Shown here piece after piece: positions 61,726 to 64,000 of a stretch of DNA of 64,000 nt. Within the stretch, counting starts at the first letter, position 1. Every line of letters begins with the position of its first letter. Position numbers and translations under genes: made by a program. The stretch comes from Polynucleobacter sp. Adler-ghost. Lineage in GTDB: Bacteria; Pseudomonadota; Gammaproteobacteria; Burkholderiales; Burkholderiaceae. The notes under the pieces were generated by a model. It was not told where the DNA came from and ran no database searches. It saw nothing but the letters and a program-made list of their open reading frames with translations. The DNA lies in NCBI RefSeq assembly GCF_018688495.1, contig NZ_CP061320.1, positions 158,586-222,585 on the forward strand, in the 5' to 3' direction.

Positions 61726-62253
61726 ATGCGCGTAAATCACCTTCGACGTACCATGCTTGGGTTTCTGACCTTGGCTCCAGTCAGTGGTTTGATTGCCTGC
61801 GGCTATCGTTTGCGTGGCATGGTGGATTTGCCATTCAAGGTTATTGCGATTACTGGTAACCCATCACCACCATTGCGTGCTGATTTGCAGACGGCTATTT
61901 TGACGGGTACAGATGCTAAGGTGGCTATCAATCCTAAAGATGCCGATCTCATTTTAGAAATTACCAGCGATCTCAATGGTCGTGAGATCTTGGCCTACAA
62001 CTCCAATGGTCAAGTCTCTGCCTATCGCTTAAACATTCGAGTCGGATTTAGGGCGTATGACAATACTGGTGCGGATGTTGTGCCTGAAGCTGAAATCTAT
62101 ATGACACGTGATATGGATTTCTCGGTGTCTACCGTTTTGGCGAGCGACGTCCAGATACAGCAATTTCTATCTTTGATGCGCAGAGATCTTGCGGTGCAAA
62201 TTCTGCGTCGTGTTTCTGCATCTGCTCGAGCACCACAGGCTCGAAGATTTTAA
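61726..62253 (+). CDS. lptE: LPS-assembly lipoprotein LptE
   Basis: An outer-membrane lipoprotein that plugs LptD and delivers LPS. The 175 residues start MRVNHLRRTMLGFLTLAPVS with lipobox GLIACG, mature CGYRLRGMVDLPFKVIAITG, followed by the LptE/RlpB fold. Its place between leuS and holA is the standard one. Confidence 0.94.
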   Translation: MRVNHLRRTMLGFLTLAPVSGLIACGYRLRGMVDLPFKVIAITGNPSPPLRADLQTAILTGTDAKVAINPKDADLILEITSDLNGREILAYNSNGQVSAYRLNIRVGFRAYDNTGADVVPEAEIYMTRDMDFSVSTVLASDVQIQQFLSLMRRDLAVQILRRVSASARAPQARRF

Positions 62254-62272
62254 AGAATGACGATCAAATCGC

Positions 62273-63334
62273 ATGGTTAAGAGCGATGCCCTACAGCTTC
62301 ATTTGAAGTCACTGAATTCAGCGGCTTCATTAAAGCCTCTCTACATATTTAGCGGTGATGAGCCTCTTTTGATGATGGAAGCGATGGATCAATTGCGTTC
62401 CATTGCCAAAAAAATGGGTTACACCGATCGTGAAGTCTTATTGCAAGAGCGTGGGTTTGATTGGAGCGCTTTGTTAAGTGCTGGCCAAACCATGTCTTTA
62501 TTTGGGGATAAGCGCTGGGTTGAGTTACGCATACCAACAGGTAAGCCTGGGCGCGATGGTGCTGATGCGCTTAAGCAGTTTTCCGCCCAAATCGAGTCTC
62601 AGTCACTAGGGCCTGATGGTCCAGATACGATTTTTTGCATCATTTTGCCCAAATTGGATAGCAAGACTAAAACCTCTGCTTGGTTTAGCGCTCTAGATGA
62701 AGCGGGTATGGCGATTCAATTGGATTCCTTGGATCGCACGCAATTGCCGCAGTGGATTGCGGGCCGCTTAAAAAAACAGGGTCAAGAGGTGCAGTCGGGC
62801 CCAGACGGCCAACGCGCCTTAGCCTTCATTGCAGAGCAGGTGGAGGGGAACCTCATTGCTGCTCATCAAGAGATTCAGAAGTTGGGTTTGTTGCATCCTG
62901 CTGGCATTCTTACTGAGGAGCAAATTCGGTCGGCTATTTTGAAGGTGGCACGGTATAACGTCTTTGAGTTGACTGAAGCCATGCTAGCTGGCGATCTGCC
63001 TCGTCTCAATCGCATGTTAGATGGCCTTAAAGGTGAGGGTGAGCCCCTAGTCCTGATTCTGTGGAGCGTAACTGAAGAGCTTCGGATACTATCGAAACTA
63101 AAGGCGGCAAGCGATGCTGGGGAGTCTGTGCAGAATTTAATGCGCACTAATCGCATCTGGGGTAATAAAGAGCGTTTATATCCCATGGCTCTAAAGCGAG
63201 TGCAGCCTTTGAGGTTGCGCAGGGCAATGCAGGTGGCTGCAGGTTTGGATCGTCAAGCCAAGGGATTGCATGCTGCGGAATTGCCGGCAGATCCTTGGGA
63301 TGGCTTGCGTTTGGTGGGTAATTTGTTGCGCTAG
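62273..63334 (+). CDS. holA: DNA polymerase III delta subunit
   Basis: A clamp-loader subunit that opens the beta ring. The 353 residues show the N-terminal LKPLYIFSGDEPLLMMEAMDQLR and the middle region RLNRMLDGLKGEGEPLVLILWSVTEELR, as in HolA. The P-loop is degenerate as expected. It follows lptE by 19 bp and precedes proA. Confidence 0.95.
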   Translation: MVKSDALQLHLKSLNSAASLKPLYIFSGDEPLLMMEAMDQLRSIAKKMGYTDREVLLQERGFDWSALLSAGQTMSLFGDKRWVELRIPTGKPGRDGADALKQFSAQIESQSLGPDGPDTIFCIILPKLDSKTKTSAWFSALDEAGMAIQLDSLDRTQLPQWIAGRLKKQGQEVQSGPDGQRALAFIAEQVEGNLIAAHQEIQKLGLLHPAGILTEEQIRSAILKVARYNVFELTEAMLAGDLPRLNRMLDGLKGEGEPLVLILWSVTEELRILSKLKAASDAGESVQNLMRTNRIWGNKERLYPMALKRVQPLRLRRAMQVAAGLDRQAKGLHAAELPADPWDGLRLVGNLLR

Positions 63335-63366
63335 ATAAAACAATATTAATTTGACATAGTAAATAT

Positions 63367-64000
63367 ATGAGTAATTCAACAAATACCATTCAGCAAATGA
63401 TGCAAGATGTTGGCCGACGTGCTCGTCAGGCATCACGCGCAATGGCGCGCGCATCAAGCGAGCAAAAAAATCAGGCGCTATTGCATATTGCCAAGTTAGT
63501 GCGTGAGCGTTCTGGGGAGATTCAGAGTGTTAATGCACTCGATGTTGCTCGAGCAAAAACCAATGGTCAAGATGCAGCGTTTATTGATCGCCTTACGATG
63601 ACGCCAAAGACCATTGAATCTATGGCATTAGGTTTGGAGCAAATTGTTTCTTTGGAAGATCCGATTGGCAAAATAACGCCATTGCAAAAGCAGACTTCCG
63701 GTATTGAGCTTGGTCAGATGCGAGTGCCACTCGGTGTGATTGGCATTATTTATGAATCTCGCCCCAATGTGACGATTGATGCTGCTGCACTGTGCCTAAA
63801 ATCCGGTAACGCAGTGATTTTGCGCGGTGGCTCAGAGGCGATTGATTCAAATTCCTTATTGGCACAATTGATTCAAGAAGGTTTGGGCGCTGCTAATTTA
63901 CCGATGGATGCGGTGCAGGTTGTGAGTACTATAGATCGCGCTGCTGTCGGTGAAATGATCACCATGACTGAGTATATTGATGTAATCGTTCCTCGCGGTG
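63367..64000 (+). CDS. proA: Gamma-glutamyl phosphate reductase (3' end outside window)
   Basis: Second enzyme of proline synthesis, reducing gamma-glutamyl phosphate with NADPH. The first 211 codons are present: [67 protein letters not shown]. The active-site Cys lies beyond the window end. The ATG at 63367 is 32 bp after holA. Its partner proB is about 42 kb upstream. Confidence 0.97.
   Translation, partial: MSNSTNTIQQMMQDVGRRARQASRAMARASSEQKNQALLHIAKLVRERSGEIQSVNALDVARAKTNGQDAAFIDRLTMTPKTIESMALGLEQIVSLEDPIGKITPLQKQTSGIELGQMRVPLGVIGIIYESRPNVTIDAAALCLKSGNAVILRGGSEAIDSNSLLAQLIQEGLGAANLPMDAVQVVSTIDRAAVGEMITMTEYIDVIVPRG

Noticed and set aside
63351..63356. TTGACA hexamer in front of proA
   Set aside because: Only 10 bases before the proA ATG, so the -10 would fall inside the coding region; holA and proA look co-transcribed.

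Overview
The window is ordinary chromosomal DNA from a small-genome, free-living betaproteobacterium. Base composition looks moderate (mid-40s % GC by eye). The gene order (lpxC / DUF721 / secA / argJ, rplU-rpmA-obgE-proB, ffh-ypjD-ampD, prmA-accCB-aroQ, dapB-leuS-lptE-holA-proA) and the protein sequences resemble Burkholderiales, most likely Polynucleobacter or a close relative. That assignment is from recognition, not from a database search. I see no rRNA, tRNA, CRISPR array, prophage or insertion sequence. Coding density is very high, with many 1-4 bp gene overlaps.

Layout. 1-12 kb: the end of lpxC, a DUF721 gene, secA, argJ, a DUF815 ATPase, mutT, then a reverse-strand operon zapD-coaE-pilD-pilC-pilB-CNNM/CorC. 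12-18 kb is the most accessory part: ogt, a squalene/phytoene synthase, a sodium:solute symporter, a ketopantoate-reductase-like enzyme, a fumarylacetoacetase-fold hydrolase and a GrdB-like CxxC protein. 18-27 kb: ispB, rplU-rpmA-obgE-proB, a lipoprotein, rppH, proS, ffh, ypjD and a fused ampD. 28-33 kb: nrdAB behind a paired NrdR operator, then a lysine/alanine-rich histone H1-like gene. 33-41 kb: a PfkB-type kinase, a prmA-DUF3426 fusion, accC-accB-aroQ, a TlpA thioredoxin, mpl and an SDR gene. 41-52 kb: an RNase II-type enzyme, a TonB-like protein, aroE, mtgA, pyrF, corA, pncC-pgpA-thiL and maeB. 52-64 kb: a barstar-like gene, rsmE, tkt-gap, fur, bamE, dapB, leuS, lptE, holA and the start of proA.

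Most genes serve core metabolism: envelope building (lpxC, mpl, mtgA, bamE, lptE, ampD), protein export (secA, ffh), nucleotide and amino-acid synthesis, and central carbon flow (tkt, gap, maeB, accBC).

The main unusual features are these. (1) The histone H1-like gene ends at an A AAA AAG heptamer followed at once by TAA and then a stem-loop. The -1 frame continues for 41 codons into what looks like the conserved C-terminus of the family, so this is either a programmed -1 frameshift or a recent indel. (2) Two gene fusions: PP0621-type Cys-rich anchor + AmpD, and PrmA + DUF3426. (3) A type IV pilus assembly trio in which PilB and PilD lack their N-terminal domains. (4) A ProB without its PUA domain. 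(5) Two NrdR-like boxes 31 bp apart upstream of nrdA. (6) Strong palindromes upstream of an orphan barstar-like gene.
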